34,094 nt of DNA, from the NCBI GenBank assembly GCA_027023165.1, contig JALVWX010000134.1, forward strand, positions 1-34,094. The letters are read 5' to 3'. Every line of letters starts with the position of its first letter. The stretch's first letter is position 1. Shown piece after piece: positions 33,573-34,094 of this stretch. A program made the translations under genes and the position numbers. This DNA is from Thermococcus sp. (GTDB lineage Archaea; Methanobacteriota_B; Thermococci; Thermococcales; Thermococcaceae). The notes beneath the pieces were generated by a model. That model was not told where the DNA came from, did not search any database, and was given only the letters and a program-made list of their open reading frames with translations.

Positions 33573-34094
33573 TTAAAGACCCAAAAGCCTCAGGATTTCC
33601 TCCACAGCGCTTTCCTTCTCAACGGTTATCTGCTCCCCGCTCTCCATGTCCCTGATTGTGACGTTGCCCTTCTCAAGGTCCCTCCTGCCGATGAGGACAA
33701 CGTAGGGCACTTTAAGCCTGCCCGCATAGTCGAGGGCTTTCCTGAGCTTCCTCCCCGTCAGCTCGATGTCGGCCTTGATCCCCGCCCTCCTCAGAGCGGA
33801 GAGTACCTCAACCGCAGTCTTTTTGATTTCCCTCTCGTTTCCGATGGGAATTACGTAAACGTCTGGCCTGAGCTTGACCTCGGGGATAAGGCCCTTCCAC
33901 TCGAGGATTGGGATTAACCTCTCAAGGCCGATGGCGAAGCCAGTTGCGGGAGTCGGTTTTCCGCCAAAGACCTCTATGAGGTTGTCGTAACGTCCACCAC
34001 CGCCAATCGAACCGATTCCGATGTCGTTTGGCGCTATTGCCTCGAAGACAACGCTCGTGTAGTAGTCGAAACCGCGGGCGATTCCGAGGTCTAT
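33573..34094 (-). CDS. hisS: Histidyl-tRNA synthetase, C-terminal part
   Basis: The last 173 codons of hisS are present; the rest lies beyond the window. The class II motif 3 region is visible ('LGIARGFDYYTSVVFEA', 'GGGGRYDNL', 'PATGFAIGLERL'), then the anticodon-binding domain ('VYVIPIG', 'RLKVPYVVLIGRRDLEKGNVTIRDM' in parts) to the TAA at 33573-33575. Confidence 0.92.
   Translation of the reverse strand: MDLGIARGFDYYTSVVFEAIAPNDIGIGSIGGGGRYDNLIEVFGGKPTPATGFAIGLERLIPILEWKGLIPEVKLRPDVYVIPIGNEREIKKTAVEVLSALRRAGIKADIELTGRKLRKALDYAGRLKVPYVVLIGRRDLEKGNVTIRDMESGEQITVEKESAVEEILRLLGL

Overview
The window comes from a hyperthermophilic archaeon of the order Thermococcales, most likely Thermococcus. 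The evidence is an archaeal A/V-type ATP synthase operon in the order H-I-K-E-C-F-A-B-D, archaeal-type alanyl-tRNA synthetase and Elp3, archaeal SecF-SecD, archaeal SpeD, TATA-box promoters with short leaders, GGAGGTGAT-type ribosome binding sites, and a box C/D guide RNA. Most of the window is GC-rich and densely packed with short overlaps. One block, about 17.17-21.87 kb, is conspicuously AT-rich.

Layout. At 1-3.1 kb are the end of an ABC permease, a long AlaX editing protein, and a pair formed by a soluble chemoreceptor-like protein and a diiron oxygen-sensor-like (ODP) protein. At 3.1-11.9 kb is the complete nine-gene ATP synthase operon on the minus strand. At 11.9-15.1 kb, secF-secD-trkA form a coupled minus-strand operon. 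At 15.1-17.1 kb are speD (plus), then a KaiC-like ATPase with a small HTH/coiled-coil protein (minus). At 17.2-21.9 kb is the AT-rich island. At 21.9-28.6 kb are a Nip7/PUA protein, a YkgJ-type Cys-cluster protein, two HdeD-like membrane proteins, a TrkA-C membrane protein, Elp3, a Nif3 protein, a secreted protein and a PD-(D/E)XK-like protein. At 28.6-34.1 kb are alaS, a coiled-coil protein with a C/D guide RNA directly upstream, a PLD-like lipoprotein, a secreted Tyr-rich protein, a 39-residue basic protein, and the C-terminal part of hisS.

The most interesting system is the island. A 43-residue ORF with three cysteines (21283-21414, minus, GTG start with a near-perfect ribosome binding site) is followed by three tandem, translationally coupled radical-SAM/SPASM proteins. 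A winged-helix regulator is transcribed divergently from the other side of an AT-rich promoter region that holds a candidate operator. This is the architecture of a ribosomally made, post-translationally modified peptide (RiPP) pathway. The peptide would be the substrate, the SPASM enzymes the maturases (probably Cys-directed thioether or related crosslinks), and the winged-helix protein the regulator. No transporter or dedicated protease is seen next to it, so export and the final product are unknown.
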